Numbered from the stretch's first letter, positions 1 through 11,561 are shown. The stretch: DNA of 64,000 nt from Coemansia sp. RSA 487 (GCA_027577595.1 JANBRJ010000065.1:33084-97083), one strand, 5' to 3'. Notes: generated by a model not told the origin, from the letters alone. A program made the numbers and translations.

Positions 1-3000
1 TCAACAGCCGAATATAGCGGCAGTGCCGGAGTAACAACAAGCGCTGGGGCAAGTGGCGGCGGTAGGACACTGCTGCAGAGCCATCAGCTATCGGTTTTAC
101 ATGAGGGCAATGACGGCTCGACGAGGGGCATTAGTGGCGACAATGGGCGCCTCAACCACACCCAACACAAGGCGCAGAATAGCACCGACCACACGCCGTG
201 CATTTCGTCACCATCTACTTCAGCAGTCTCGCTGACTGCTGCGTCGAGCTCTTTTTCCTTCAGAAACAGCACCCATCAGGCAAATTCTAGCTATCACCCA
301 GTCCAAAATCATTCCCAGAATCCCCCTAGACGACCACAGCAGCAGCAGCAGCAGCATAACGCAGGCGGAAGCACCAGCAGATACTCCACAGCAGCCTCCA
401 CAAACCGTGACAGCATGTTCCTGCGGTTAAAAGAGAAGATGAAGTCCTTCAAGCAGCGATCGCGGCCGCAAAGCGACAACCTCTCGGACAAGCGCATGGC
501 ATTGAGCTGTACGTCATCGCAAGGAATTGGAACCAGCTACCAGCAGCAGCAGGATGGGACCTCAGCATCGCAGTCCCACGGAAAGCCTGGAAACACAAAC
601 AGTAAGTACGCTTTTCCGTTCAGGAGAAACCTACTAATGTCAGAGCATCTCTTCTCTCATCTGTCAACGACTTCTACAGGGTGTGTTAGAGAGATGCGGT
701 TGTTCTTTCTTTAGTTTGCGTCTTTGCCACACTGCCACTACAAGGAGGTTTTTTCCCTCTCTTTCTATGTTCTGTCATTTTGTTGTCATTGTTTTTGTGG
801 TTGTTTTGTGGTTGTGGATATCGTTGTTGTGTTTGTTCCATCCACTTCTTGTGTCTCAGCCTCCTTTTCTTTTCTTGGGCATTGAATCATTGCTATCTTG
901 GGGAATACTTCTATTCATAAATGCTGCTTGCTTCCTTCCCGCCTTTCCGCAGCCTGGCGGAACTTGTGTTATACTTTGTCTATTTTTAAACATTGCGACA
1001 CTTGTCTTGAAAGTCCCACACATCCTTATTCGTTTTCTTTCCCACATGCTGGGTTTTGCAACAAACATGGCCTTGGCTGACTCATGTTCTATATTAATAT
1101 CCTTCCACACACACGATGGCAAGCAAAAAACCTTCTTGCTGAAATAGTAAGGCTTTCTTGCTGCTTCTAAATAAAGAACAGATGCACTAAAACCGCCTTC
1201 TTCCCCTTCCCCTGAACCTACCCAACCTAAGCAATCAATTGTACCGACTGCATCTGTCAATCCCAACACCCATGTAGGTTCCGGCTCCGAGTCGCCGTTG
1301 TTTGGAGTGCCATTGACGATTGCTGTGAGGCTGGCAGGTGTCCGCGTGGGCAGAGTGGCCGGAAGTGGGGAGCCATGCGTGGTTCCGACAGTTGTAGCCG
1401 TCTGCGGGTTGTATCTGTGGCAGAATGGCCGGAAGACACAGGGCATATTTCGGGTCAACGGCTCAATGAAGCGCGTACAGCGACTGCAGGACGAGTTCAA
1501 CACGCCGCCCTCGTACGGGCGACACATTGAATGGGTAGGATACACGCTGCATGATGCAGCAACTATTCTTCGCAGATACTTGATATCCTTACCCGAGTCG
1601 GTCATCTCTGTCGAGCACTATAGCGCGTTTCTGGAGAAGCTTGCAGAAGCCCTACCCGACGATGTCAAGGCCCGCGACTTTGGCACGATGATATCTGCGC
1701 TTATCCCCGAGGCACGCAACACGCTTCTCTACATCCTCGAGATGCTCTCCGTGTTTTCCCGGTCCGAAAACAGCGCGCGTACGCTGATGAACACGTCCAA
1801 CCTGGCGGCCGTTTTGCAGCCTTGCCTGCTTGTCCACCCGGGCCATGTCGCTGACCCGCAGGAGTACGGAAAGGCCAAGGATGTGGTCGAGTTCCTCATA
1901 GCCAACGCGCCAATGATATACCCGTCGCCAGATGCAGAGGCGACAGGCTCCGGCATGCACAAATCAGCCGACATCGGCGCTTTTGAACACAACAGCGATG
2001 GCCATGATGCTGCTGGCAACGAAGGGATAAGTAAGAGCATCCATGAGATCTCTAGCGATGGCATTGGCGCGGGCCTTATCTTGTTTGAAACTGAGGATAT
2101 ACAGAATGCCGAGGGTTACCGCAGCAAGTTTATGGCCAGCGACGACGGGACGACGCTTGCCACCGGTGGTGGAAACATGCATCCTAGCGCTCCAGTAACA
2201 TCGACAGGACAGCATGACCGCTGGTCGTCGCCACAGACGCGCGAAAGCGGGCTTACAGTCGTACATTCGAGCGAGTCGATGCAGAACTCACGCCAGAACA
2301 CCAGCACTCAAAGCGCGTCTGCGGATGTGCTTAACGGCAGTCTACCTGCCCCACCTCCCCGTGGCGACTCGTTGGCAGGAATGAATAGTATGGCGATGTC
2401 CACGCCTATTCTGGGCGCCACCGACTCCATTCGCGCCCAGCAGGCACGGTCGCTAGATTCCGTAACAGCGCGGTTATACGATCCGTCACAGTCGCAGCCG
2501 CAGCCACATCCGCCGGTAAGACCACTTGCACTCAGAGGAGCGGGATCTCCAGATATGGTTTCCGAAGACTCACCACTGACGGGCACATTCAGCGGCTGGC
2601 AATCGAACTCTGGCATCGCGCTTAATAGCATCCAATACCAGTACACGACGACTGGCAGTACTTACACCGCAGGCCAGAGCAAAGTGTCGCCGCGGCCACG
2701 GCGGTCCATATCGCTGGTCACCGCAACTGGGTTGCGCAATTTTGCACAGGAATTGCACGCAGAAGATATCCCGGAGCATGAAACGTCGGGGACCGTCGCA
2801 GAGCTAGACGCAGATGCAAAGAATATTATCGATCGGTCCGGCATGGCTGTACGTGCACGGAGGATTGCTGGTGATCGGCGCGTTGGCCAAGCCAATACGC
2901 AACCGTCCACCTCTGTTAATGACGAGCGGCCTGCAAGGCGCCCGTTACCACAGGTTCCTGTCAAATTCGAATCCAATAGAACGGATACGTCTGTCTCGGC

Positions 3001-5383
3001 GCCACTTGCGGCTGGCCATGGTCGGAGGACGTTTAGCGCGCAAAGCTCTTCTGAAAGGGTGTCGGTTTTGCTGGGAAAGGAAAAAGATAGCAATATCTAT
3101 AGCTTGTATCCACAACCGCATGGACCAAAGCCTGTCACTGCCTATTCGTCAGAGGCACCGCCGTCACAGCGCCATTCGCCAGCTGTGAGGGGACCGCGCC
3201 AGTTCCCTGGCTCCAGCGGAAGCGTAAAGCAAGATGTGGAGCAATACACACAACAGCAACAGCAGCAGAGTCAAGATCGGGACCAGAGAGGACCAGCTAA
3301 CGACTATGACCCTGCTATCCAGCAACCACAGGCGCAGATCCCCACTCGAGCACAACACGGTACGCCCGAGATAAGCTCTAGGCCTGTAATGTCGTGGTTA
3401 TCAGATGAAGATCCTGCAAACGAGTACGAGGTCATTGGAGGCAAGCCAAATAATGCATCAGGCTCGTACATATGCACGAGCGAGCTTGAGCAAGGTGCAG
3501 CAGCAGCAGAGGCAGCAGTAAGAGCGGCGGCAGCAATGAGACCCAGACCATCCAGACCTGCTGCAAGATCAGGAGGAAACCAGCAGCAACTTGGACTGAG
3601 CGAAAGCTCGCAGCAAAAGCTACGACCGATCGTCAACGCCGATCCTAAGCAGATCGAGCAGATGGCGGTAATGCTTCAAGAAAGGTTTACCTCTGCTGCA
3701 AGCAACGGTCAGATAGGAGTGCCGATGGAGCAGTACAAGCAGGGCAAGGCGCCGAAGAGCTCCGATTCAAAGGACAATAAGACTGGGATCTCGCGTCTGA
3801 AGACTATATTCCGAATTGGCCATGGAAACAGCAGCACACCCAACAGCACTCCTAGCAACATTAACAATATCTCTTTGCCCAAACCAACTGCTGCATCCAT
3901 GGCTAACGTTGGAAAGGGCGCGGGGAGAAAGGCTGCTCAAGTGCGCGGCGTGCACAGCTCACTGCCGTATGTAAGCGTCCAGCAGCGCGTGTCCGACCAG
4001 CGCGAATTGTCTGGCAGCACGGACAATGCTCCGAGGCAGGATTTCGAGCCACACCACATCCCTAGACCGCCCCGTCAGCCCAACACAGCCGAGTACGACC
4101 AGAAAAGCGCGTTTAGCAACAGCCCTCGCGTGTCTGTTCGCGGCACAGCATCAGAGACTGGGAGTCCACTAGGCCAGGTTGGGCGGCTTCAAGTCGCTGT
4201 GCCACCGGGACATCTCTCATTTGTATACCCAGACTCGCCAATGTCAAAGACAGACACATTGGGACGGTCCAGCGTTGATTCGCTTGCAAAAAAGCTTAGC
4301 GCAAGCGGAATTCGAAGCAGCGGGCGTGCATACCTGGTGGATCCAGACATGGAGGACGAAAACGACGATGAGGATAATGACGACGAAGGTGTCATGGGCG
4401 ATCGCGACTATGTGTCGCCATCATCGCATAAAATTGCCTCTGCTTCGCTACGGCAGCCAAATGCGCCGTACGGATCGCATTTACATGCCACGCCATCGAA
4501 TTCGACAACACTGCACTCGTTCAGTAACATGCAGCAGCTTCAGCAGCAGCTCCAACAGAAGCAGTACTACAAGCGGCGATCGGGGTTGTTTGATGGCCAA
4601 GGAGGCAATGTGGGCAACAACGTAAGTGCTAGATTCTACGAGAACAGTGGCCAGATCGGAGTGACCGCCCAGCAGCAGCAGCAGCAACATCAGCAACAGA
4701 GACTGGTAACTGAGTCTGCACAGCATGGATCTTGGGTTCCAGAGTCTCTGTCGCTGAGGGAACAGAGGAGCACAGACGACTCGGGCTACTCGCAGATGCG
4801 CTCAGTACAGACCGAAAGGCACGGATCGGAGAGTAACGTTGCAGACCAAGGGTATGGAAGTAGCAGCACGAGTGTTGGTGTTTCGGCAGCGTATTCCCGC
4901 CACCACCCCAAGCACCAGGACCAGCGCGGATACGTTGCTATGCACCGGGGTGGAACTCAAAGCAGCAGTGGCGGCGGCGATGCTGGCGGTACATATGTGC
5001 TTCCCAGTATCATCAGCAACAAGTCGCCATTGCTTGACGGGTACGAGTTTGATCCAAGAAGCTCTGGATACTACCAGCACAGCTACAGCAGCGTCCACGA
5101 CCAGCAGCAGCAATTAGTATACGACAAAATTCAGCAGCGTGGATCCAGCAGGCGGTCTACAATCATCGACGACCATGACCAGGACGATGAGCTGGTGGCA
5201 ACCGATATGAGCGGAGGAGTGTCCAGCGGCAACAGCCCACGTCGTTCGCGGTCGCTGAGGAACACAATCACATCATTGCGACGCAGACTTTCGCGATCCA
5301 GCAGAAACGGTGCTGCAAACAGTTCGCCGGATGTCACGCCTTCTGGAATGGACGAGACTGTTGCGGCAGCAAGCGTGCACTAA
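1..5383 (+). CDS. Sac7/Bag7-like RhoGAP protein, 5' end missing (exons 1..601 and 1278..5383)
   Basis: The frame is open from base 1, so the true start lies outside the window. Exon 1 (1-601) encodes a Ser/Gln/Asn-rich region ending in a basic stretch (LKEKMKSFKQRSR). A GTAAGT donor at 602 and a TAG acceptor ending at 1277 give matching phases (1 nt + 2 nt) and join directly into GSESPLFGVPL, the usual beginning of a RhoGAP domain. The domain runs to about base 1920. The arginine finger is in GIFRVNGS (Arg codon 1451-1453), and the later RhoGAP helices are recognisable (NTSNLAAVLQPCLL). The family stimulates GTP hydrolysis by Rho GTPases; the order and flanks look most like yeast Sac7/Bag7, which act on Rho1 in cell-wall and actin control. 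The remaining roughly 1,150 residues look disordered, with Gln runs, an acidic patch near 4348-4404 and a basic Ser/Arg tail. The 676-nt intron is long for this window and could hide a small exon. Confidence 0.85.
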
Positions 5384-5656
5384 AATCGTCAGATACACCT
5401 TTTCAAATCATTGCTGTGTTCTATATTTTTTTCTGGATTTGTATGATAGACACTTGCGTAGACAACCACACACATCTTTTCTAAGTGACAATCTTTAACG
5501 TATGGGGGGTTGTTCTTTGTGATAATTACTGGTAAATAAGATTGGATATTGAAATATAGCTAACTGAAGAAAACAACGAATCAACGCAAAGTATACTGCA
5601 TTCTTATAGAGTGAACTATTTATCTCAAATGACAGCAATAAAGGAAGGCGGTAAGC

Positions 5657-8600
5657 TCACTCGCCAAAATCGTTTGCTTTCACAAGCTCTGCAAAGTAGC
5701 CTTTCTTTTCAAGCAGCTCTTCGGGTCGGCCAATTTCTGCTACTCTTCCGCTGTCCATGACGATAATGCGGTCGCTGTTCATAATCGTCTCCAGGCGATG
5801 GGCAATGGTTAAAACTGTACAGCTCTTGAACTCGGAATGGATAAGTCTGTGCATGTTTTGGTTAGACTCTGGGTCAACGTTTGCTGTTGCCTCATCCAGC
5901 ACAATGATCTTGCGGTTGCGCATCAGCAGCCTGCAAAGCCCGACAAGCTGCTTCTGTCCGTTGCTAAAGGTGTCCTTCGCATATCTGTCCAAACCGTGTG
6001 GTCGTATACTTGGCACGCGTCTGTCATCCAGCGTAGGTTTTTTGACAAACAAATAAAGGAAGGTGCGCATCATCCAGCCAGATTCGCTCCATTTCTGGTT
6101 CCACCTTTCGATTTCCTTTAGCAGCTCATCATCACTGTCATCTTTGTCTACAATAATCTCACCACCTCCACTATCATCGCCATGGCCAAGCTTTGGCTGC
6201 ACAAGACCAACGATGCCACACTTGACAATCGCAGACCACATGTCCTCGACCGTGTACTTGACAAGGGGGTCCAAATTCTGTCTAAATGTGCCATTGAATA
6301 GGGTTGGTTCTTGCGGAATACTCCCGAGCTTTGCGCGCACATCTCCTATGTTCATCGATTGGATGTTGTGGCCATCGATCAATATAGACCCGCTGCATGT
6401 GCTGTTACCGACCAGTCGGAACAAGCAGCGAGCAAGGGATGTCTTTCCGGCACCTGTGCGGCCAACGATGCCTACCTTTTCTCCAGGCTTAATGGTCAGG
6501 TTGATTTCTTTCAAGGCATACTCCAGATCCTGACGATATTTCATACTGAAGTTGCTGAATTCGATTTTCCCGAAAGCTGGCCAGCCTTGTTCTGGGATTT
6601 CTGCATCATCAGTACAAAGCTTTTCACGCTCTAAATCGGCATAGTTCCTGAATTTGCTAATTATGCCTTCATATGGCAACACGATTCTTGGCAACTGCAC
6701 CACACGTCCAATACTATACACCAATTCCTTTATCAAGCCTGTAAACATTACAAATTCCGCTGATGATATATAATTTCCAAATATTTGGCTGTGTGCTATC
6801 AATGCCATGTTGCACATAGTATGAGAAGTTTCATCCAGGAAGCGAGGTATAGTGGCTGAAATATCATCAAATGAGGAACTTGGGATAAGAATGCGCTGTT
6901 TTGTGTCTCTCTCCTTAATATACTTGGATGTGAAATGGCTTTCCACATTGAAAATACGAATCATCTGCTGCCCATCTGCAATGACATCCTCTACCTTCTT
7001 TCCGTCGATACAGGCTTCATCTTTTATTGCTTCAAGCGATGAACTTGCCGGAATAGTAGTTGAATCCAGTTTGGTTTCTGCCCACACGAATAGTGGAACA
7101 AGTGCTAATAGCTGCGGTGCATTTGCTCCAACTCTATATAGCGAGAAACAGGCCTCGGAAAGTGAAGTCAGCTTATGAATCAAGTCAAGCGGTATGCTTT
7201 TGGAAATAGTTCTTGTACCATTATTATATGCATGGGAAAGTTGTTGCCTGGTTGTGCTGTCAAAGAACGACAAAGGCGCATGAATGACATTTTCAAGAAA
7301 TATGCTTTTGACTTTGGAGTTGAGATGCTTTCCCGAAATGATCATTCTTGAATATTCCTCTAGCTGTTGAGTTATATGCATTATTGCTTCACTAATAATA
7401 TTAATTAGTATGTAATTTAGTATTGCTTGCTTATTTTCCGTATCTGGGCTGGTGCCTTTTTTGAGAGCAGCCAATTTATACCCGTCAAATATGAATCTGA
7501 CTAATGAACTTGGCACTGCAGAAATTCCGATTAATGTTAAAGTCGGAAGCCCACATATCTTTAAAACATAGCACGCATTGTCCCAGTTGCTGTATTTTTT
7601 CTTTCCTGAGCTTGGCAAATCTTGCGTAGCACAGTCTTTTTTGTCATCCAGATTTTCGCCTAATGAGGACTTCGAGCTATCATTGTCCGATTCGGGGTTA
7701 TCTGTCTTGGTATCGGGTTGAGTGGATGTGTCTAAAAGTCTTGGTTGGTATTCGCATGCATCCTGCTGTAAAGTGGTTACACTTCCCTTGCTGTCAAGCT
7801 GTAGGATTTTGCCAAAGTATGGCAACAGCTTTTCTTCATGCGTAGCCATAATGCGAATCGTACCAGCAAGCAGCCCCGAATCCATTATTACGTGATCAAG
7901 AACGTGACGCTTAACATGAGCATCGACAGCCGACAGTGGATCATCCAAAACGTAGATTTCAGCTCTAGAGTACACAGCGCGTGCAAGTGCTAGTCGCGCC
8001 TTCTGACCTCCAGAGATGTTGATACCTCGTTCTCCAATCACCGTCTGATCGCCATTTTTCCAGTTAGAAATATCGTCAGAAAGCGCACAGGAGAATATGA
8101 CCTTGTTGTAGAACTCTTGATCATACTCACGTCCAAACAGAATGTTTTCACGCAAGGAGCCATTCATAATCCAAGGCGTTTGCTCAACAAGAGCAATGGA
8201 TCCGACAACAGAACCTGTTCCTTTAGTCATCTCGACCTCGCCACAAATGGATATCAAAAGCGATGACTTGCCGGATCCTGTTTTTCCAACGACAGCAACA
8301 AGATCACCTGGATTTGCCTCAAAGTTAATGTCTTTCAGGACTGCTTTGTCTTTTGTCCAAGAAAACTCGCCTTCGTTCACGCTGACAATAGGACCAGAGT
8401 GAACCTTCTCTTGGTCGGAGGTATCTGTATAATTTTTATCATTGGACAAATGATTATGCCGCAAGGTGTTTATATAATCACCTCTTAATGCTCGTTCAAT
8501 GATATAGTTGTTTTCAACAAAGGAGCGCAAGTTAAGGACCCGATGATACAGAGTGTCGAAATCTAACTGTACACTGCTTATAAGACCGCTAAGTTGGAAC

Positions 8601-9988
8601 ATACTTGCTGTTGATAGCACATATGTAGAGTTCGGGTTTAAATGAATATACGATAATGTCAGATACACAACGATTTGGTGAGATGTGAACCCAAAAATAT
8701 CAATTCCAATCCAGACAGCTTTGGCAAATGGTGCATACCAGACACCATATTTTTTTGCTTCAGCTGTTTCCCAATGTTTTAGAAGCTTTGGATCCGAATA
8801 CATTCTTTCCCAGCCAAACATTTTGATAGACTTTATGTTGTAGAACACCTCATCTACCTTGTCATCACGCTCATAATCCTTGCAATAAACATCCCACATA
8901 CGCTTTGAGCCAATAGCTTTGGAGACAGCACAGCCAAGCAAAATGTACATGCAGTGCATTACTAAAGGTATAAATGCCAGCCAGCCAATGCTAATATACA
9001 GTAGCATCAATGTAGACAAGAGACTGGTGAGTATTAAAAAAATGGAGAGCATGTCCTCAAAATCATATAGCAAGTTGTGGGTAGCAGCGTGTGCCTTGTG
9101 TATGCAATGGTTATTTTGAAGCCCATTGTTCATAAGTGGCAGGCGGAACAGCGTTAGCTTTAATGCTTCAATAACTCGTGTTGATTCCATACGTACAAAG
9201 GATTCGACGCGAAACAGCTGTTTTGAGAGAACTGACAAGACGAATGCACTTACAATGCTGAAATAGGGAATATGCCAGCCGTATTCCAATGGCGCATCAA
9301 AAAAATAGAGCACACGGCTTTCAGCAACTGATACCATGGTATGCAGAACATTTAGAAAAAGAGCCAGCATCACTAGTGGAGCCAATGGTCGCCATGCCAT
9401 CCTGAATATGGCTCTTAGCAGAAACAGTGGCTCGTCCACATTATACTTGAATTCTTCAAGCACCGATCTCAACTGCATACGCTTGGGAAGCGCTTCAATA
9501 TCATCCAGCACAATATCGCGAATCTTTTGGATGCCAATTAAGCGACGCGTTTGTGTGTAGAGAAGCATTTCCTTGATGTCCTTCAGCGTTTGTTGGCTAT
9601 TTTTGCCGAGGCTGGATAATAGAAGATACCCGCGGATTACAGCACATGACAAATTGTACCAAGTTAAACCATCGTTACTACTGATGCTTATAGCTCTGCA
9701 GACACCGAAAATGTTGGCTAGTTGGAATGGACGACGCCCTTCGACATATAGGCTGAGTAGCGGCAAAGCAGTAACTGACAGTGGATAGTGAATATCCGAC
9801 CAGCTCATACATGCTTGAGAAGCGAGCGCCCCCAGTGCTGCATAGCAAAATAAAGCAAGCGTATCTCCTGGTGGTCGATTCCTTGTTCTTTTACTTCTAC
9901 CAGCAATGAATATCGTATATAGTATCAACGAAACATCGCATATAGAATGCATGTTGGAATACCCGATAGCCAGAATATCCATAAACAT
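5657..9988 (-). CDS. ABC transporter, ABCC/MRP (Yor1/Ycf1-like) subfamily, 1443 aa
   Basis: A full-size exporter in TMD1-NBD1-TMD2-NBD2 order, preceded by a partial TMD0-like membrane region. NBD1 has Walker A GKTGSGKSS near residue 568, signature ISGGQKARLALARAV near 660 and Walker B YVLDDPLSAVDAH, with Asp rather than Glu after Walker B, as is usual for ABCC NBD1. NBD2 has Walker A GRTGAGKTS near 1174, an acidic insertion (DDSGGGEIIVDKDDSDDE), a variant signature FSNGQKQL near 1341 and IIVLDEATANVD with the catalytic Glu. Relatives export organic anions, glutathione conjugates or drugs at the plasma or vacuolar membrane; the substrate here is not predictable. Length is close to Yor1 and Ycf1. 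The chosen start is the first ATG of the open frame. A branch-like gctaac and a ttttttag acceptor lie directly upstream on this strand, so a short upstream exon is possible. The gene is convergent with the RhoGAP gene. Confidence 0.88.
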   Translation of the reverse strand: MFMDILAIGYSNMHSICDVSLILYTIFIAGRSKRTRNRPPGDTLALFCYAALGALASQACMSWSDIHYPLSVTALPLLSLYVEGRRPFQLANIFGVCRAISISSNDGLTWYNLSCAVIRGYLLLSSLGKNSQQTLKDIKEMLLYTQTRRLIGIQKIRDIVLDDIEALPKRMQLRSVLEEFKYNVDEPLFLLRAIFRMAWRPLAPLVMLALFLNVLHTMVSVAESRVLYFFDAPLEYGWHIPYFSIVSAFVLSVLSKQLFRVESFVRMESTRVIEALKLTLFRLPLMNNGLQNNHCIHKAHAATHNLLYDFEDMLSIFLILTSLLSTLMLLYISIGWLAFIPLVMHCMYILLGCAVSKAIGSKRMWDVYCKDYERDDKVDEVFYNIKSIKMFGWERMYSDPKLLKHWETAEAKKYGVWYAPFAKAVWIGIDIFGFTSHQIVVYLTLSYIHLNPNSTYVLSTASMFQLSGLISSVQLDFDTLYHRVLNLRSFVENNYIIERALRGDYINTLRHNHLSNDKNYTDTSDQEKVHSGPIVSVNEGEFSWTKDKAVLKDINFEANPGDLVAVVGKTGSGKSSLLISICGEVEMTKGTGSVVGSIALVEQTPWIMNGSLRENILFGREYDQEFYNKVIFSCALSDDISNWKNGDQTVIGERGINISGGQKARLALARAVYSRAEIYVLDDPLSAVDAHVKRHVLDHVIMDSGLLAGTIRIMATHEEKLLPYFGKILQLDSKGSVTTLQQDACEYQPRLLDTSTQPDTKTDNPESDNDSSKSSLGENLDDKKDCATQDLPSSGKKKYSNWDNACYVLKICGLPTLTLIGISAVPSSLVRFIFDGYKLAALKKGTSPDTENKQAILNYILINIISEAIMHITQQLEEYSRMIISGKHLNSKVKSIFLENVIHAPLSFFDSTTRQQLSHAYNNGTRTISKSIPLDLIHKLTSLSEACFSLYRVGANAPQLLALVPLFVWAETKLDSTTIPASSSLEAIKDEACIDGKKVEDVIADGQQMIRIFNVESHFTSKYIKERDTKQRILIPSSSFDDISATIPRFLDETSHTMCNMALIAHSQIFGNYISSAEFVMFTGLIKELVYSIGRVVQLPRIVLPYEGIISKFRNYADLEREKLCTDDAEIPEQGWPAFGKIEFSNFSMKYRQDLEYALKEINLTIKPGEKVGIVGRTGAGKTSLARCLFRLVGNSTCSGSILIDGHNIQSMNIGDVRAKLGSIPQEPTLFNGTFRQNLDPLVKYTVEDMWSAIVKCGIVGLVQPKLGHGDDSGGGEIIVDKDDSDDELLKEIERWNQKWSESGWMMRTFLYLFVKKPTLDDRRVPSIRPHGLDRYAKDTFSNGQKQLVGLCRLLMRNRKIIVLDEATANVDPESNQNMHRLIHSEFKSCTVLTIAHRLETIMNSDRIIVMDSGRVAEIGRPEELLEKKGYFAELVKANDFGE

Positions 9989-10499
9989 TTTTCAAACCTA
10001 AAAAATTCGAGGTTAGCGATTAGTGCTGACAAGGATATGCAAAAGTAAAGCGGAGTGTTTCCTTAAAGCAAAGGAAGGGATGAGTAAGGCTTTATTTAAA
10101 ATGTAGACAAAGGGAAAATCGAGTTGATAGAAAATTGCTGAATTTTAATTTCAACTTTAAATTTGGCTTTCTATTTTGAATCCAGAAACTCTAATACAAA
10201 CCATATATAAATGGAAATTCTGGTGCATTGGGATTAAAAATTGAAAAGCATATCGCAGTTACTATTTTTGGTATCTGTGATTTCTGAAACCATTAGTTGT
10301 GATGTCAGCCGTCACCATCTGAGGTCTGGTCTGTTGTATCGGATGCAGATATTGGTGCTAGAAGGAGCTGACACCCTTCCAGCAAAGAATAACAGTGTTA
10401 TAAAAAAGGCTTTTGCTCGTGCTGCTGAACTATTCCAATGCAATCTATATCACCACCAACAACATCAGCAAATAGCAAAAAGTATTGAGAATAGCAACG
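9989..10499. promoter_or_regulatory. divergent intergenic region between the ABC transporter and the secreted protein gene
   Basis: About 510 nt, AT-rich, between two divergently read genes, so it should hold both promoters. On the minus strand, 9996-10020 carries gctaac followed by a T-rich stretch and AG, which looks like the 3' end of an intron in the transporter leader. On the plus strand there is a TATA box at 10399. No other coding sequence is convincing. Confidence 0.5.
10399..10407 (+). promoter_or_regulatory. TATA box of the small secreted protein gene
   Basis: TATAAAAAA lies 101 nt upstream of the ATG at 10500, a normal spacing for a strongly expressed fungal gene. Confidence 0.55.
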
Positions 10500-10850
10500 A
10501 TGTTCAGCTACACTTCTGCCATCGCTTTTACTCTTCTTGCACTCTCTGCCGCTCTACTTGCAGCACAGATTGCTGACGCTTCTGCCGAGCCAGTTCCAGC
10601 TGCTGCTGGTATTGCTGCTCCTGCTAACATGCATGTCGCCAAGCGCTGCGGCGGGTGCGGTGGATGGGGCGGTTTCGGTGGTGGCTTTGGCGGCTTTGGC
10701 TTCCCGTTTGCTTCCAGCTTCACCAACGCGCTGAACACCAACAACAACGCTGCGCACTTCAACGACGACACGCTCTTCGTCAACAACAGGGATGGCAATG
10801 CAGTCAACAGCAATTTTAACGCCTTCGCCAACAACAACGTTGTTGTCTAG
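10500..10850 (+). CDS. small secreted Gly/Asn-rich protein, 116 aa
   Basis: The start is the ATG at 10500; the frame also opens five codons earlier at a TTG, which is unlikely to be used. The N-terminus is a clear signal peptide (MFSYTSAIAFTLLALSAALL, then an Ala-rich stretch to about residue 28). A Lys-Arg dibasic site (AKRC), the kind cut by Kex2-type proteases, precedes CGGCGGWGGFGGGFGGFGF, followed by an Asn/Phe-rich tail ending NNNVVV. There are only two cysteines, both in the CGGC element. I recognise no family. Processing at KR would release a peptide of about 70 residues beginning CGGC. The composition suggests a structural or surface-active secreted peptide, but that is inference. 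The 3' flank holds a strikingly self-complementary segment (10868-10964). Confidence 0.75.
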   Translation: MFSYTSAIAFTLLALSAALLAAQIADASAEPVPAAAGIAAPANMHVAKRCGGCGGWGGFGGGFGGFGFPFASSFTNALNTNNNAAHFNDDTLFVNNRDGNAVNSNFNAFANNNVVV

Positions 10851-11561
10851 AGAGCTACAACATTATTGCTTTCATAGATTAATGTCGAGTATATAGCATG
10901 TCGTTGCCTACAGCTAATCTATAGACCTCATTTTCGACACTTTTGAAAGCATGAGCAACGACATATGAATAAAGATATATAGACCCCAAGCGAACCGCCT
11001 CTCCCGTATCATTGTTAACCCCACATCACTGGGCTCTACACTACATAGCGGAATTTGAGTCTACTCTTTTTTGCTGGATTCAATGTTGGATTCTTGCGCT
11101 TAAAGTAAAAAAAAAAATTGCAAAAATGTAAACAAACGCGTTATCACACTCTTACGTTTTCTAACTCTTGAAAGAGCCGTAAAACAGAACAAGCTCCTTT
11201 GTCGCGTCTCTTTTCCATTTTCTTCGTTGATTGGTTCCCCACTCCCCAAAACTGCTTTCCCTTTATAAAGATGCTGACAGAAAGCGCGTGCTATTTTTTT
11301 TTCACCTGTGCTGGTGGAATGTGATTTGTGGGAAACGAAACAGCGAAAATATAAAAGATGCTCGATTTTGTATAAAAAGAGTCAGTCCAAAACCTCACAC
11401 ATGAGATTATTTTTCTGGTGGGGGTGAAAATACAGGGTTAGCATCTTCCTTTTTCGCATTTCTTCCTCTCTTTTTAATTTTTCTGATCATCCATTTTTAA
11501 TCTCGTAATATCCGTTTATTTATATTTAATCACGATTAAGCGCTAAGCGAAAACAATAATA
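10851..11561. other. intergenic region: 3' flank of secreted protein gene and MOT1 upstream region
   Basis: About 710 nt without a gene. 10868-10964 contains nested complementary segments. The rest is AT-rich, with a poly-A run near 11107-11118 and pyrimidine-rich stretches before the MOT1 ATG. No RNA gene was recognised. Confidence 0.5.

Noticed and set aside
683-1147. 154-codon hydrophobic open frame
   Set aside because: Lies inside the RhoGAP intron, has no signal or family feature, and the T-rich composition explains the hydrophobic residues.
1298-1300. Start of the RhoGAP protein at 1298
   Set aside because: The codon is TTG inside the RhoGAP domain; splicing from exon 1 in matching phase explains the N-terminus better.
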